Notes under the pieces: generated by a model
What the model was told of the DNA's origin: nothing
What the model saw: the letters and a program-made list of their open reading frames with translations, nothing else
Databases searched by the model: none
Assembly (NCBI RefSeq): GCF_002487355.1
Contig: NZ_NTMG01000083.1
Span: 27,244-91,243, forward strand
DNA from: Candidatus Methanoperedens sp. BLZ2
GTDB taxonomy: Archaea; Halobacteriota; Methanosarcinia; Methanosarcinales; Methanoperedenaceae
DNA: 64,000 nt
Reading direction: 5' to 3'
Shown: in pieces, positions 62,888 through 64,000 of the stretch
Position numbering within the stretch: position 1 is the first letter of the stretch
Layout: the number at the start of each line of letters is the position of its first letter
Translations under genes and position numbers: made by a program

Positions 62888-63862
62888 TCACACCTTTTCC
62901 CCTTCAACTACCATCGTTTCGACATGGCAGATAATTTTGTGCTTGTTTTTCCTTTTTTTTTTAAAAATTTCAATACAGGCGCAGAAGTATCCTCGAAATT
63001 CATTTGAACTTAATCTAAGTGTGGCCATTAAAAATAAACCAATAATGGATATCCAGAATGCAAATCTTTTCAGAAGTGTCTGAGGAAAATTTTTCTGGAA
63101 TAAATAAAAATGATTCTCTAATAACATTTCCGCTCTATATCTCTCAGAATCCCTTGACACTGGAGATATTTTATGAATAAGTTCTGCAAATGGTGTGAAT
63201 ATCACTTTGTATTTTCTTGATACCCTATACGATATATCGCAATCCTCCATAAAACTATATCCTTTAAAATGTTCATCAAAATGAAATTCATCCAGAACAT
63301 TTCTTCTAAATGCCATATTTGCACCTTGTACACATTCTATCATTTTGATTTTTTTTTCGCATGCTATATATCTGGGAAGTCCTGACGGTAGAAAATATCC
63401 ATTACCATACCTGTGCAAAAAAAACAGAAAGAAAAAAACATTCCTTATTTCTTTTATAAATGAATTATTTATTAACTTTGAAAATGTCCTTGTTGCCATA
63501 TCAGCCTGAATCATGTTTCCTGTCACTAACCCAACATTCTCATAAGCATCGAATATTTTTAAAATGTGATTCACATAATCATCATCTAATATTACATCAT
63601 CGTCTAGAAATATTATTATTTCCCCTATACTTTTTTCGATTCCAATATTTCTTGCCCTTGTTAAGCCAGCTTTGACTGCATAATGTTTTATGATCTTATT
63701 TTCTCGAATAAATTCCTTCAAATGATTGATTTTTTCCTCAGAATTACTTGAATCTATTATGATAATTTCCCCGGGTTTAACAGATTGAGCAAAAATAGAT
63801 TTCAAACAAATCATCAAATCGAGGGGTCTATCTTTAGTACATATTATTATAGAAACTTTCAT
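62888..63862 (-). CDS. Family 2 glycosyltransferase
   Basis: A 324-residue GT-A enzyme: MKVSIIICTKDRPLDLMICL at the start, D-x-D type IIIFLDDDVILDDDYVNHIL, VQGANMAFRRNVLDEFHFDE and the catalytic region FMEDCDISYRVSRKY, with a membrane-like segment near 268-288. It resembles rhamnosyl/galactosyl transferases of surface polysaccharide loci. It is the first visible gene of the minus-strand polysaccharide operon; 4 nt separate its stop from the next start. 63863-64000 holds no gene that I can see. Confidence 0.87.
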   Translation of the reverse strand: MKVSIIICTKDRPLDLMICLKSIFAQSVKPGEIIIIDSSNSEEKINHLKEFIRENKIIKHYAVKAGLTRARNIGIEKSIGEIIIFLDDDVILDDDYVNHILKIFDAYENVGLVTGNMIQADMATRTFSKLINNSFIKEIRNVFFFLFFLHRYGNGYFLPSGLPRYIACEKKIKMIECVQGANMAFRRNVLDEFHFDEHFKGYSFMEDCDISYRVSRKYKVIFTPFAELIHKISPVSRDSERYRAEMLLENHFYLFQKNFPQTLLKRFAFWISIIGLFLMATLRLSSNEFRGYFCACIEIFKKKRKNKHKIICHVETMVVEGEKV

Positions 63863-64000
63863 ATATTATACAACTCAGAGCCAAATATTATTAATTTATA
63901 TAGATCAAAATATTGATATACCTTATGCATAATGAATTTACTTCATAATTTTATATTTCTATTGAATATGAATACTTTAATTATGCCCAATGCATACGGA

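Noticed and set aside
1..64000. Whole window considered as a Borg-type or other extrachromosomal element
   Set aside because: Genes lie on both strands and include single-copy core functions (TFB, SRP54, TyrRS, MetRS, tRNA-Cys), which fits a host chromosome.

Overview
The window reads as a chromosomal segment of a methanogen-type archaeon of the order Methanosarcinales, most plausibly a Candidatus Methanoperedens (ANME-2d) relative. This rests on gene content, not on a database search. It has archaeal TFB, Gar1, SRP54, Cdc48/VAT and Tsr3. It has a methanogenesis marker protein (DUF2099), MptE for tetrahydromethanopterin, cysteate synthase plus a fused sulfopyruvate decarboxylase for coenzyme M, a Fae-Hps fusion, and a CfbB/CbiA-type amidase beside HemD. 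A membrane-anchored c-type cytochrome with a PGF-like sorting tail points towards the cytochrome-rich ANME-2d/Methanosarcinales group. Genes lie on both strands, many promoters look leaderless (TATA-like box about 25 nt before the ATG), and no rRNA, CRISPR array or prophage was seen.

Layout: 0-1 kb holds a partial FeoA gene, an ABC-permease (FtsX) remnant and the monoheme cytochrome. 1-3 kb has the methanogenesis marker and DnaJ. 3.2-7.9 kb is a one-strand signalling run (histidine kinase, two response regulators, a KaiC/RecA-like ATPase) ending in a lone archaellin-like gene. 7.9-20 kb is mostly housekeeping: AmrS-like radical SAM enzyme, Cdc48, MptE, TFB-Gar1, Pcm, Fae-Hps, Tsr3, a flavodoxin-ferredoxin protein and TyrRS. 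It is interrupted by a MntA/HepT module whose toxin is broken. 20-26 kb is accessory: a VapB with a VapC stub, RelBE between two copies of a GC-rich repeat, a methyltransferase-MFS-membrane hydrolase operon, an intact VapBC and a NYN nuclease. 26.5-30 kb has a TctA-like permease and tetrapyrrole genes.

30.1-34.3 kb is a tightly coupled five-gene operon: a helical protein, an SPFH protein with three C-terminal zinc ribbons, and three further zinc-ribbon proteins, two of them membrane-anchored. It resembles the B. subtilis ydjGHI/PspA-associated membrane-stress neighbourhoods and is the best candidate for a little-described system. 34.3-36.9 kb is coenzyme M synthesis. 37-39 kb has a PLD-like protein, a broken DUF5714 gene and tRNA-Cys. 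40.1-41.3 kb pairs an AbrB-type regulator with ArsM; both carry N-terminal double-cysteine motifs. 41.3-44.5 kb has MetRS, a third toxin-dead VapBC and a decayed duplicate of the MetRS C-terminus.

From about 47.8 kb to the end the window becomes AT-rich and is devoted to the cell surface and extracellular polysaccharide. It holds DUF1616 and S-layer-like membrane proteins, glycosyltransferases, SAM methyltransferases and a polytopic membrane protein. It also has a tandem family of secreted proteins with a shared carbohydrate-binding module, fused to GH16-like domains (two paralogues with an altered catalytic motif) or to an alginate-lyase-like domain. A separate GH16 with an intact catalytic motif lies on the other strand. 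Together these look like a locus for making and trimming an exopolysaccharide matrix.
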